Part shown: piece by piece, positions 1 to 11,300 of the stretch
Layout of the letters: every line of letters starts with the position of its first letter
Numbering within the stretch: position 1 is the first letter of the stretch
Source of the DNA: Haematobia irritans
Lineage: Eukaryota; Arthropoda; Insecta; Diptera; Muscidae
Reading direction: 5' to 3'
Assembly (NCBI RefSeq): GCF_050003625.1
Contig: NC_134400.1
Coordinates: 227,580,085-227,644,084 of the forward strand
Length of the DNA stretch: 64,000 nt
Notes under the pieces: generated by a model
What the model was told of the DNA's origin: nothing
The model's input: the letters and a program-made list of their open reading frames with translations, nothing else
The model's database searches: none
Translations under genes and position numbers: made by a program

Positions 1-340
1 AATTTTTTTATCAAATATTTGTTATGTCCAATTAAAACTGTGATTGATAGTATCAAAGTATGGTGTTTTTACTAACTTTCTTATATGCATTTAAAGTTCT
101 CGTAATTAGCAAAACACAGGTTCAAGTCTCAGCGAAGATGAAATATTTAATATATTTTTATCCTTTTTTGTTTGTGAAATTTAATTGTCCAAAACTTAAA
201 TTTTCACTTAAAACGACCTAATTGCGTACTTTGTCCATAGGGAGGTGGGAATTGTGCAACATCATCATACCTTCACAATTATCCACTGTCATGTTACATT
301 TTCGAACTTGTAGCAATTTAAATTTCCTTCTCTTTCATAG
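1..340. other. AT-rich non-coding sequence with tRNA-like relic
   Basis: No open frame of note. A B-box-like string (GGTTCAAGTCTC) near 120-131 resembles the tRNA-derived modules found elsewhere in this window, but no A box is clear. If the exon proposed at 341 is real, this stretch is intron, ending in a pyrimidine-rich tract and TAG. Confidence 0.3.
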
Positions 341-457
341 AAGTTGCCAGCTATTTGGGCTCATTACAAATCAATTTGTGGCGTAACTGGATTCTTCCAG
401 CCATCTCCTTCCAAAGTTATCATCGTCGATAACAGTGACAGTGTAAATAACAATTGA
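341..457 (+). CDS. possible 3'-terminal exon of an unidentified host gene
   Basis: A pyrimidine-rich tract followed by CATAG at 331-340 resembles a 3' splice site. Directly after it an open frame of 38 codons starts with AAG and ends in TGA at 455-457. Its translation begins KLPAIWAHYKSICGV and ends in an Asn-rich VNNN. The frame is closed immediately upstream by the TAG of the splice site, as expected for a spliced exon, and upstream exons would lie left of the window. I do not recognise the protein. A second frame is also open for about 28 codons, so the phase is uncertain. A chance open frame is a realistic alternative. Confidence 0.3.
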   Translation, partial: KLPAIWAHYKSICGVTGFFQPSPSKVIIVDNSDSVNNN

Positions 458-1358
458 TTGTAACGACACCTCTGGCCGTCAACACTTTTGCTCAGGTGCG
501 GAGAGCAGCGTTGGAATTGATCTAACTCACTCAGTCAGGTACGTACGAACACGCACACAACCAACCATCCACTCATACATCTATAGGTAGTAGACAATCA
601 CCTCAAAAGTCCCAATGTTTGGTTCTCGACAGAGGCATATTTATGAATATTGTGTACTGTGTGCAGAACATTCCCATATAATCATGAACATGCAAATATA
701 TTTGCTGGTACAAACGCATACACATACATATAGATAGTAAGTACGATATATGTATGTGTAACTATATGTGTTCGTATATTTGAACTCTGATAACAATTAA
801 AATGAAACAAAAATTGAAATCGTCAACAAAATAAGCGAAAAAACTCGTAAATGAAAAAAAAGAAGAGAAACTCGTACACTCATAAAGCTGGGTGACAAAA
901 AACCAATAGCAAAATATTTACGAAATATTCAAAATTATCAATATGAAATGAATGCAACAACAAACACTCTGTAAGAAATTCACTTAATTCTTTCGAATTG
1001 AATTTTAAAATGTTCCATTAGTGTAATGCACGGAGTTTGCGAATAACAACACAACGAGGTGGAAGTACAGTAGAAAGTAGTGAGTCGATGGGGAACATAA
1101 TCACAATATTTCCAATATTTTTAAGTTCAGTCTAAATGTATGCTTTGTGAAAGTGTCCACCATTTCTTCGGCGTTGAAATAAAAACACAACAAAACTAAA
1201 AAAATAGCCAGAAAAACGCAAAATATTTTTGGTATCAAAAGTCACATTTTTGATTGAAATTTAAAAAAAAAAATTAAAAGTTTTATTTCACTTAAAATGT
1301 ATTTTTATTAAATTATAATAAACCTGGTATAGAAAAAATGAACTAAAAGTAAAAGACA
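458..1358. other. non-coding; possible 3' UTR and downstream sequence
   Basis: No gene is seen. An AATAAA at 1178-1183 could be a polyadenylation signal for the possible exon at 341-457, but it is about 720 bp away. A TCACTCAGTCAG|GTACGT string near 526-546 resembles a splice donor; nothing else supports it. The rest is AT-rich with short CA/TA repeats. Confidence 0.3.
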
Positions 1359-2755
1359 CACTGTGAGAAAAATATGTTTTTGATATGTTCCGATATAAAC
1401 AAAATGTGTTTCGGACACAATTTTTAAACACAATATATTTAAGTGCAAACATGTAATGTTTCTAAGCTAAAACTAAATGTTTGGGACACATATATTAATA
1501 TGTTAGAATATATTATGTTTGGGGCATTAATGTGTGAATGTAAACATATATAAATTTACAAATTTCAAGTAAACATATATATGTTGTGATATTTTATTAA
1601 TTTTATTTTATTCACAGAGAGAGTATAGAGCAAGAAATAGAGATGGAAACCGGAAGGGTTGACGAAAGATATCAACATAACACGGCGATAGAATCGAAAG
1701 AGAGCTATTTGTGTATGTTGTTTCGGAAAATTGTTTTATGATAAGGCCAAAAATTTGATATGCTTAAGTCTAAATATTATTTAATTTGAATATTAGAATG
1801 AGTATGCGAAGTAAAGAGAATAGACATTCGGAATCAAGAGAATAGACATTTGAAAAAAAAACAGCATGTGTTTTCGACTTGAGAGCAACATTTTATGTAT
1901 GTGTGGACATGTATTTTGTTTATCATTTTGGCATTATGGGCACAATCTTTTTTTCTTGGTTCGTTAAAAGAAGTCGCAACGTACAAAGAGTAAGTCAAAA
2001 TATTCAGGCGAAGAAAATTAAAAAAACGGTGGAAAATATACACAAATTACAAAGGGATCTTCATAAAAATAACGAATGGGCACCATATTCTTTTTAGATT
2101 TGGGACAGTAAAATGAAAAAAGGAGGAAATAGTGAAAAATTAAACAGTAAAATGTATAAAGACAAAGTTTAGTTCCTCTTTATTAATAAGTAGTCCAAGA
2201 GGAGTTGGCGGACACCTTCAAATATAAAAGCGGGCATTAAGTTCGAGTTTTGCAGCTAAAGCAATTGAAAAAGTTTATTTTCTTTAACATGAATTATTAA
2301 AGGAAAGTAAAAGGCAACACAGCGTCATTTTAGAGCGATAATGCCAACTTAATACCGGCCTTAAAGATAAAATTGAAATTAAGTACAAAACACGATAAGT
2401 TTTAAATGCAATGGTGTAAAATGCTAGTAAACAAATGTTCACGCCTAAATAAATTTATGTGTATATTATAAAATTATTTAGGTATGTTTATACTCGACTC
2501 CACGTTCTTCTTTTGTTAGAGTTTTTGAATTCCTTCCAAAATTTCAAACTTTTATACAGTTTTTTGTTACAAAATTGTTATTTTTGCAATAAAAAAAATA
2601 ATATTTTATCCAAAAGCTCAGTCCATTTCGTTTCTATCAAGCACTGTTCTTTTCTGACTGTAAATCTTTAATCACCCACATTTCGAAGTTTCATTATAAA
2701 CATGTAGTATAGTATAAATATAAATGTGTAAATTAAAAAAAAAATGGTGTTCGGT

Positions 2756-2823
2756 CGGAGCGGGGAGTGAACCCACGACCCTTGGCATGCAAGTCAGACA
2801 TGCTAACCACTGCTCCACGTGGC
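2756..2823 (-). repeat. tRNA-derived module (minus strand) inside CAC element
   Basis: On the minus strand an A-box-like GTGGAGCAGTGGTTAG is followed by a B box GGGTTCACTCCC with tRNA-like spacing. The stems do not pair well enough for a functional tRNA gene. It forms a divergent pair with the plus-strand module that begins near 2940. Confidence 0.55.
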
Positions 2824-2939
2824 CAACAAATATATGTTTTTGTTAAATAATGTTATGTTTGCATGGGCTCGTGGGTGCTGCAAGCTATGCTATATAAATG
2901 TAACTTATAGCGATAATTGTGTACCGGTGACTATAACAG

Positions 2940-4100
2940 CTACGTAGCCCAGTGGATAGTGTGTTGGCTTACAAACTGTATGGTCCTCGGTCATTAGCGT
3001 AGCTAGGCAATTTTCCTAGGGGGGCTATAGCCCCCCCTAGCTAAAAATGTATAGACTGAACTTATAGGTTCAATTAATGTTTTATTACATAAAATTGAAT
3101 AAAAAATTAGACATCAAAATAACTCGACAATTAATTTATAATAAAGCAACTAAAAGTAGTTCCACACTTTTCCCAGCAAAAAAATTGTGAGTTGTTCTAA
3201 AGGCACAACTTTAAAAGCACTTCCAAAAATGTCCTCAATTATTTTAACTACACAGGAAGTTTTTTACTTCATTTTTTTCATATTTTAATGTGTAATTTTT
3301 TGTTTTCTATTTTTTTAAATAGTTTAAAAAAAGAGTAAGAATAAATAAATTGGTACAAATTATTCAAATTTTGCCATAAAACTGCTAAATCCATTATAGA
3401 AAAATCTATACTTTTGGAAATTATTCGAAGAAAAACGTTCCAAACAAGCGTCAGAATGCATTAAAAATCATAAAAACAATAAAAAAATTATTTATTTGGG
3501 AAAATATCACAAAATTTTTTAATTCACATTCAAAACACTGAATTCGGATCTCACCTTAAAAAGTGATGCAAATTCATTGCAACGGCTGTTGAAACGGTGG
3601 ACATTTGTCCTATGACAAGCTCATATTACATTCATTGCTTCTCCGCCAATTTTGCACCACTTCTACATCCAAAAAGAACATTTCACTACTTTTTTGGCGA
3701 CGCTTTTTCGCAGCATTATTAAGATACCAATTTATGAAAGAATAGTTTTAATATCAATTACTATTTTTTTAATTAAATTGACTAAACTAAATCAATCAAA
3801 AGGTCAACCACAGCTTTATTTCAGAAATATCTGACTTCAAACATTGTCATCGGCAACTGCTACCACAACCCAAGTAATTCGATTGTTCATGAAAGTCTTT
3901 AGCGGAACTTTGGGCGATTGTATATACTTGTTTAGTTGTTAAAAAAATTAAAAAAACTATTGACATTTATTGAAAAATGGAAAATCATAAATAGAGTTTC
4001 AAATTCTGGGGGGGCTAAAATTTTTCTGGGGGGTCTAAGCCCCCTCCCCAGAGGCCTTCCTACGCTTATGTCCTCGGTTCGAATCTCCGTCCAAGCGAAA
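2940..4100 (+). repeat. tRNA-derived module (plus strand), split by a hAT MITE
   Basis: The A-box-like TAGCCCAGTGGATAGTG at 2946-2962 and the B box GGTTCGAATCTCC (about 4076-4088) belong to one module, as in the uninterrupted copy at 43458-43532. A 1079-bp element and its 8-bp target duplication TCCTCGGT separate them. Confidence 0.6.
2992..4070. mobile_element. hAT-like MITE, copy 1 (8-bp duplication TCCTCGGT)
   Basis: Imperfect terminal inverted repeats CATTAGCGTAGC and GCGTAAGCATA-type (right end reads CCTACGCTTATG). The flanks 2984-2991 and 4071-4078 are identical 8-mers, the hAT hallmark. A second copy at 50287-51723 has its own 8-bp duplication. Internally, from about 3173, both copies carry an old CCCAGCAAAAA-type element, so that piece moves with the hAT element. 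No transposase is present. Confidence 0.85.
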
Positions 4101-4364
4101 GGTAAAACATTATTTGTATTACAGAAAAAGGTGCCAAGAAATAAAAAATTTCGTGGAAGTGAAAATTATGTGAGGGAATGAGCACAATCTTTGGGGAAAA
4201 TTCTTCCAAGCATATGATATTTTTGGGCTGAAAATGCTTCCAAACATATAATATGTTCACATAAAACAAACATATTAATGTTTTGGCAGTATCCAATAAT
4301 ATATGTGCTTCCTGTAAAATATGTTTGGAACATATGTTAGAGAAGCGATTTTTTTGAGGGTGCA

Positions 4365-4812
4365 AGGCTTTAGTGCACATCGAATTTATGTTTACGGTAA
4401 TTGAGCTTTATACCCACAAATAGTTCATATAATTTTTGAGACATATTTGGGATAAGGAAAATTTCATTTGCCTGTGGAAAAGTTCTAAAAAATTATACAA
4501 TTTAACTACAGACAAATATTTTTTGCAAAAAAAAAAATAAGTTAAATTTAGCATTAGTGAGACTACGACAATATTTATTTAAATCATATTAGCTCCGTAC
4601 TTGATAGATTTTGATAATCATCAAGAACGAAGAGACAAGCCACATTTTAGTTTGATAGGTGGGAGTTACTGAGTTAACAATCGAATACCTAAATCATCTT
4701 TATTTCTGATTGATTCCCATTGAATTTACCCATATGAAAATATTTACTGGTTCAAATGGAGAGCTCTTAGATAAAAGTAGATTTTCTCAAGTCAACATAT
4801 TCGATTATTCTT
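4365..4812. other. AT-rich non-coding sequence
   Basis: I see no gene, inverted repeat or clear repeat family in this stretch. Confidence 0.4.
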
Positions 4813-5319
4813 ACACTCAAAAAAAACAGTGAACTCTCTATTTCACTAAAGCCAACTTAACTTTATTTTAGTTTATGAAATTATTATGTTTGGAGAAAGT
4901 TTCCTTTAGTCTAATAATTTTTTGCGTACGTTAGTTAAATGAAGTAAAAAATGGGGAAAAAATTATACACAAATTAAGCATAAAGGTTTACTAAATTCGT
5001 ATTTCTCACAAACTAGTTCATTATTACTTTAAATTTGTAAAATTTACTACAAATGCGTCTATCATGAACTTCCTATGTCACTATAGACGTTCTTGCAATT
5101 TTGAACTCCAACTTTTTCCTTCAAACTACAAAATTTTCTTTAACAAGTAAAAAAATTATATTTGTGTAATTAATTTTCTGGAATTTGTGGAAAACTATTT
5201 ACTTATTTTTGTCATATCGGCGTGATGCCAGCGTTGGTAATACTGTTTAGTTAAAATTTTCTAAAAATAATCAAAATTTTCTAAATTTAACCAAAAGTTT
5301 TCTTCCTGTTCTTTCAGTG
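4813..5319. mobile_element. CAC-ended MITE (507 bp), TA duplication
   Basis: Starts CACTCAAAAAAAACAGTGAA and ends TTCTTTCAGTG, flanked by TA at 4811-4812 and 5320-5321. The start closely resembles the inner ends of the 3.5-kb palindrome elements (CACTGAAAAAACAGTGAAC). Non-coding. Confidence 0.7.
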
Positions 5320-5440
5320 TACCAATCAAAATTCGAATATTTGATTTTTCATAATCGAATTTCACAGAAATTATGATTATATAAAATATTCGATTTTATG
5401 AAATAATTTTGAATATTATATTAATGTAGTAGACAAACTT

Positions 5441-6296
5441 GTTATTATACCCTGCGCCACACTGTGGAACAGGGTATTATAAGTTAGTGCATGTGTTTGC
5501 AACACCCAGATGGAGACGAGATAGACACATGGTGTCTTTGGCAAAAATGCTCAGGGTGGGCTCCTGAGTCGATATAGCAATGCCCCTCTGTCCGTACACA
5601 TTTTTGTAATCAAAGTCTAGGTCGCAGTTTTAGTCCAATCGACTTCAAATTTGGCACAAGTATGTGTTTTGGCTCAGAATAGAACCCTATTGATTTGGGA
5701 AGAAATCGCTTCAGATTTAGATATAGCTCCCATATATATATTTCGCCCGATATGGACTTATATGGCGCCAGAAGCCAGAGTTTTGCCCTAATTTGCTTAA
5801 CATTTTGCACAAAAAGAACAATTAGTACTATAGTCAAGTGTGCCAAATTTTATTGAAATCGATTCAGATTTACACTCATATGACCACAGTGGCCAATCTT
5901 TTACTCCGATTTAATTAAAACAGGGAGTACAATTAGCATTGTAGCTATGCGTGCCAAATTTGGTTGCAATCGGTTCAGATTTAGATATAGCTCCCATATA
6001 TATGTTTTTCTGATTTCGACAAAAATGGTCAAAATACCAACATTTTCCTCCTAAAATTGTGTTCCACCCTAGTGCATTAGCCGACTTAAATTTTGAGTCT
6101 ATAGATTTTGTAGAAGTCTATCAAATTCTGTTCAGATCGAGTGATATGTAAATGTATGTATTTGGGACTAACCTTTATATATAGCCCCCAACACATTTGA
6201 CGGATGTGATATGGTATCGAAAATTTAGATCTACGAAGTGGTGCAGGGTATAATATAGTCGCCCCGCCCGACTTTAGACTTTCCTTACTTGTTTCT
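5441..6296 (+). repeat. dispersed repeat with GCTCCCATATATAT motifs (copy a)
   Basis: Begins with a palindrome around TACCCTGCGCCACACTGTGG and ends GTGGTGCAGGGTATAATATAG followed by CCCGACTTTAGACTTTCCTT and ACTTGTTT. Internally it repeats 'CGGTTCAGATTTAGATATAG' and 'CTCCCATATATAT' phrases. Copies or fragments lie at 16016-16765, 33292-33637/37679-38737, 45446-48035, 60536-62457 and 63947-64000. No coding capacity is visible; the class is unknown to me. Confidence 0.7.
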
Positions 6297-6308
6297 TTTG
6301 TTAATATT

Positions 6309-6616
6309 TATAGCTCCCATATATATTTTCTGATTTCGACAAAAATGGTCAAAATACCAACATTTTCCTCCTAACATTGTGTTCCACCCTAGTGCATTAG
6401 CCGACTTAAATTTTGAGTCTATAGATTTTGCAGAAGTCTATCAGATTCTGTCCAGATCGAGTGATATGTAAATGTATGTATTTGGGACAAACCTTTATAT
6501 ATAGCCCCCAACACATTTGACGGATGTGATATGGTATCGAAAATTTAGATCTACGAAGTGGTGCAGGGTATAATATAGTTGGCCCCGCCCGATTTTAGAC
6601 TTTCCTTACTTGTTTT
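6309..6616 (+). repeat. local tandem duplicate of the end of the dispersed repeat
   Basis: Repeats 5986-6296 with an offset of 323 bp and only a few differences, so the 3' portion of the repeat, including its ACTTGTTT end, is present twice. Confidence 0.75.
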
Positions 6617-7200
6617 TTTTTATAAATATTTAAAATGTTAGATATATAATTTTCAAGATGTACGGTGTTTTCATGATTCTTTATTTTGCACTTCCCCAAA
6701 TAATGTAAGATACGTATAATTTCAAGGAAAGGATTCAGGATTCACATTGGTGGGTGTGGCATTTTATTTATTTTTATTGGGAATGGAAATATGTTCAATT
6801 TTCCTTATATATTGGGACATTTCAATTTCATTGAAACCAACCCAGCAAAAACTAGGTAATCACATCTCATTACAATTGGCATTACCAGGAGTACAGCTGT
6901 CATTACACATTGCATTACAATGCAGTGAGTTATAATGACTAACTTGTAATGACAAAAATAAATACTTCTCGGTAATTTTCGAATTGTTATTCTCAAATTT
7001 TTATGCAGTTGCCTGTTAATGACTTAATAAAATAGAATAAATGTTGGTACCATTAGGTATAATTATTCACATAATTGAGTTTTTACTTAAAAAATCAAAA
7101 ATAATATGTAATGTAACGGTAATTCTGAACATTTTTATCACAAATATTGTGCTTTAAATTAATGCCATTAACATATCATGTTTTAAATAAATGCTTTCTT

Positions 7201-7354
7201 AAGGTAGAATTACATACCATGCTTTTAATGCGCCGATGATTGAAGAGTTGAAATTTCTCTTTGAAATCAAAAGCTCGAATAGTCTGTCGCAAATAAAAAA
7301 ATCAACCCTTCCATCAACGCACGGATTGACGCATGGTATGTAATTCAACCTTTA
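7201..7354. mobile_element. short MITE with TTACATACCATGC inverted ends
   Basis: The left end reads AAGGTAGAATTACATACCAT and the right end is its near inverse (GGTATGTAATTCAACCTTTA). About 150 bp, non-coding. The exact boundary and the target duplication (perhaps TTA) are uncertain. Confidence 0.6.
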
Positions 7355-7508
7355 CACCTCATTCACATTACACTTCCAAAAACGCACTTAAACTAGATTT
7401 CAAATCCCATTTGCCTTACAAAAAGGGACTTAAAATCCATTTTTAGTAGATTTCGAACCTAATGTGAATTGACTATTGGATATATTATAACGTAATTCAC
7501 TAATCCAA

Positions 7509-8478
7509 CACGCTCACAAAAAATCGCTTCTGTAACATATACTCCCAAACATATTTTGCTTCAAGCATATACATTTTTGGGTATTGCCCAAACATTTATA
7601 TGTTTGATCTCTTCCAATATATAATATGTTTGAAAGCATATTGGTCTAAACAATATATGTTTGGGGAGTCTAACTTCCAAACATTTTGTATTTTTGCATC
7701 CAAATTCAATAATGTTGTCTTCCAAAAAACAATATGTTATTATGTGAACATATAATATGTTTGGAAGCATTTTGCACCCAAAAATATTATATGCTTAAAA
7801 AAAAATTATCCCAAACAATATTGTGCTCAAAATTTTATTTATTTATTTATTTATTTACAATCATAATGAATTATGAAAATAAACAGGTAATATAGGTGCT
7901 AACAACATAGGTTTTCGACCTGAATGCTCAAAATTTTGTTTCTGCCCAATTGTATATTCCCCCACATCTTTCTCACTTCCACGAGATTTTTTAGTTCTTA
8001 GCACCTTTTTCTATAATGCAAACATTGTAGAAGAAATTATTCAATTGTATGATTTTTTTTATTTTAATTTTACCTTTTGCCGGACGGGGATTCGAACAGC
8101 GGACCACACAGTTTGTAAGGATCAAAGAAGTAGCTGATCAATTGCCCAAGGAAAAATAAAATGTTAATTTTGTAATAACAAGCAACAACCACCAACTTAA
8201 TTCAATATCGCTCTCTGTTAAATAGCGCTCCAAGCTACTAAACACATATATGTTTATAGGCTATTTCTAAATTAATATATGCTTGCATCCAAGCATATTA
8301 TATTTACAAACATTTTATGTCCCAAACATAATATGTTCTAACATATATGTCCCAAACATGTTATGCTAGTTTATGAACATTATATGCTTGCACTCAAAAA
8401 TATTGTGTTTAAAAATTTGTGTTCCAAACATATAATGTTTATAGCCAAACATATGAAAAACAGTCTTTTTCATCCGTG
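7509..8478 (+). mobile_element. CAC-ended element, ATATGTTTGG-rich family, copy 2
   Basis: Starts CACGCTCACAAAAAATCGC and ends TTTTTCATCCGTG, flanked by AA (7507-7508, 8479-8480). A deletion derivative of the family at 57990-60436, keeping only part of the minus-strand tRNA-like module (about 8089-8125). Its sequence at 7531-7550 gives the uninterrupted version of the site occupied by the element at 43012-43856. Confidence 0.7.
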
Positions 8479-9084
8479 AACTCCATTAAACAACCTACAT
8501 TTATTTCTATTTTAAGTGTGAAATTAATTTGCGTGTAATCTTATTTAGATGATTTATTAGATTTTTGTTTTTTTTTTTTTTTATATACAATATTCGTTTC
8601 TATTCAAGTAATGCTCCTATTACAGCATTACTCGCCATTTGATCCATTGTAATCGGCGATAGAAACCAATATTTTCGAGATTTGGTTGCCTGCGACAATA
8701 AGTGGCTATTTTGCAAATTTTGGTGTATCTACGAATAAGTGATTACATATTATGTGATTAAATGCTCTAAAAGCACTACTTACTTCATGGCCGAAAGTAT
8801 GCCTGGGGAGAAGTACTTTCTTCCTAGGACATGTGTACGTAAATGTAATCCGGAGCGATGCCAATTAATAAGTGGTTATTAATTTTTAAATAGGCATACA
8901 TACAAGACTACCGGGTAATGAGAGTTTTTGCTGGGAATGAATATAAAGAAAAAACTTAAAAGGAGTTGTGATAGTCAAAAATAAGAAATGGTTGAAAATC
9001 TAAAATCGATTTTACGATTATTTTTATTCTGCCTATTCAAGGAGTATTGTAAGTAGGGTATCGTATAGTCAGTCTATCATTGTA

Positions 9085-10018
9085 AAGGGTGATTCTTTTG
9101 AGGTTAGGATTTTCATGCATTAGTATTTGACAGATCACGTGGGATTTCAGACATGGTGTCAAAGAGAAAGATGCTCAGTATGCTTTGACATTTCATCATG
9201 AATAGACTTACTAACGAGCCACAACGTCGAATTTTCAGTGAATGGGCCCTAGAAAAGTTGGCAGAAAATCCGCTTTTTTATCGACAAATTTTGTTCAGCG
9301 ATGAGGCTCATTTCTGGTTGAATGGCTACGTAAATAAGCAAAATTGCCGCATTTGGAGTGAAGAGCAACCAGAAGCCGTTCAAGAACTGCCCATGCATCC
9401 CGAAAAATGCACTGTTTGGTGTGGTTTGTACGCTGGTGGAATCATTGGACCGTATTTTTTCAAAGATGCTGTTGGACGCAACGTTACGGTGAATGGCGAT
9501 CGCTATCGTTCGATGCTAACAAACTTTTTGTTGCCAAAAATGGAAGAACTGAACTTGGTTGACATGTGGTTTCAACAAGATGGCGCTACATGCCACACAG
9601 CTCGCGATTCTATGGCAATTTTGAGGGAAAACTTCGGAGAACAATTCATCTCAAGAAATGGACCGGTAAGTTGGCCACCAAGATCATGCGATTTGACGCC
9701 TTTAGACTATTTTTTGTGGGGCTACGTCAAGTCTAAAGTCTACAGAAATAAGCCAGCAACTATTCCAGCTTTGGAAGACAACATTTCCGAAGAAATTCGG
9801 GCTATTCCGGCCGAAATGCTCGAAAAAGTTGCCCAAAATTGGACTTTCCGAATGGACCACCTAAGACGCAGCCGCGGTCAACATTTAAATGAAATTATCT
9901 TCAAAAAGTAAATGTCATGGACCAATCTAACGTTTCAAATAAAGAACCGATGAGATTTTGCAAATTTTATGCGTTTTTTTTTAAAAAAAAGTTATCAAGC
10001 TCTTAACAAATCACCCTT
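9085..10018 (+). mobile_element. rosa-type DD41D mariner, in-frame deletion derivative (copy A)
   Basis: 934 bp between TA dinucleotides (9083-9084, 10019-10020). Terminal repeats share only AAGGGTGATT with the opposite end. Compared with the 1306-bp copy at 56499-57804 it lacks exactly 372 bp. The copy at 34189-35122 has the same length and the same deletion junction. Confidence 0.9.
9198..9911 (+). CDS. mariner transposase catalytic domain lacking the DNA-binding domain
   Basis: 237 residues, open from ATG to TAA. The first seven residues (MNRLTNE) are joined in frame to PQRRIFSEW, so 124 residues carrying the helix-turn-helix DNA-binding region of the 361-residue parent are missing. The catalytic triad is complete: D35 in LFSDEAHF, D128 in FQQDGATCH and D170 in LTPLDYF, with 41 residues between the last two (DD41D). 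That spacing is known for the rosa group of mariner elements (family knowledge). The protein is predicted to keep the RNase H-like fold but to be unable to bind the element's ends. Whether it is expressed is unknown. Frame and triad are intact, which points to recent activity. Confidence 0.85.
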   Translation: MNRLTNEPQRRIFSEWALEKLAENPLFYRQILFSDEAHFWLNGYVNKQNCRIWSEEQPEAVQELPMHPEKCTVWCGLYAGGIIGPYFFKDAVGRNVTVNGDRYRSMLTNFLLPKMEELNLVDMWFQQDGATCHTARDSMAILRENFGEQFISRNGPVSWPPRSCDLTPLDYFLWGYVKSKVYRNKPATIPALEDNISEEIRAIPAEMLEKVAQNWTFRMDHLRRSRGQHLNEIIFKK

Positions 10019-10020
10019 TA

Positions 10021-11300
10021 TAATAAACGTATTTATTATATTAAACGTCGCTCAGAGTGCGCAGTTGTACTATGATATGACTTCTACTGGTCATGGTTTT
10101 TATTTTGTCTGGAACTTTAAAAAAGATCTAAATGGCATTAAGCAGAGCCAACACAGTAAAGTATAACCGACAAACAAAATAAAATCTGGCAAAAAGCAAA
10201 AAATCGAAGACAATTACCTTATAAGTATATGATTCAGAAAAATAACAAGAACAACATATTGAAAAATACAGACATAATTGAATACTCCGAACAAAGACTA
10301 TCAAAATGATTTAAAAATAAGGCTGATGAAAATATCGCAAACAAATTTGCATTTAATTTTTTGTCGCACTTTCTTTTTTGTTTGTATGGAAGAATTCTTT
10401 GATCTTTGTTGTATAAAACAAAGCAACGGAACAAAACACGGCACCAACACCAGTCAGACATAAAAGTCTTCAGACTCGGTCAACGGCTTAAGAATGTTGT
10501 CGGATACCATAAATTGTAAAATATTTAAAAAGACAACTGCACAAAACAAACCAAACCGTAAAATGTAAGAAAAACGATCTGGGGTTAGGGAATAAACAGC
10601 TTGCTTTTGAATAAAGAATTCAAATCGAATATTTGAAGCATGATTTTTTGTTAGCTTTTTCTTATGAAATTTTACTATTTCTAATTTAAGTTAGATATGA
10701 AAAATTAAAATTTCAATTCATTGTGATATTATGTTCAAAACAAGTGACCATTTATTTCTAAAATAAAGCAAATATCTGATTTCGGATTTTGGTAAATAAT
10801 GTGAAAACAAACATTGAAAAAAAAAACTTGTCGAAATATATGCCTACACTAAAAGGCGGCTTTCCTATTCGTTGCTTGTATCCATTATTTTGCCAATGTT
10901 GTGAAAAAAATTTTGTTCAAACCAGATAATTCATTAAGATAACAATCCGAGATAAGAGTCTTAAACATGACAACGATTTTCTATTAATGCAATGATTGAT
11001 TTTGAGACGATGAAAAAACTGTTAATGATCATCGTACATAACTACATGGTCTACATTCTTCCCGACTATTCATTCAGCATTCATAGCAAAACTGAAAATC
11101 AATTTAATTGGCCAAACACTCAAATGTTTTAAAACATTTTTATTCACAAATATTATTTTATTTTTTAACATTTTCTACATAATTACATTTTAACCATGCG
11201 ACTCCTAGTTTATCGAAACAGAAATATTCATAAAGCAAAAATACATTAATAGAATTAAAAACCATTATTCTAAATTTAGGTTTTTTTCTAAGTGTAGAGA
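10021..11300. other. AT-rich unique non-coding sequence
   Basis: I see no repeat family or gene here. Short open frames occur on both strands, as expected by chance. Confidence 0.4.

Larger units (their letters stand above)
1359..4362 (-). mobile_element. CAC-ended non-autonomous transposon, ATATGTTTGG-rich family, copy 1
   Basis: Starts CACTGTGAGAAAAAT and ends GAGGGTG, flanked by a CA dinucleotide on both sides (1357-1358, 4363-4364). The ends and the many ATATGTTTGG/CCAAACATAT strings match the copies at 7509-8478, 52264-53182 and 57990-60436. Orientation is opposite to those copies. There is no transposase. It holds a divergent pair of tRNA-like modules, and the second is split by a hAT MITE (2992-4070). 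Without that insertion the element is about 1.9 kb. Confidence 0.7.
6841..8935. mobile_element. CCCAGCAAAAACT-ended element with nested insertions
   Basis: Ends are inverted: CCCAGCAAAAACTAGGTAAT on the left; GGTAATGAGAGTTTTTGCTGGG on the right (about 8914-8935). Both sides carry AA (6839-6840, 8936-8937). It contains a small MITE (7201-7354) and a CAC element (7509-8478). The interior is rich in GTAATGAC/GTCATTAC strings. Non-coding. Confidence 0.6.
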
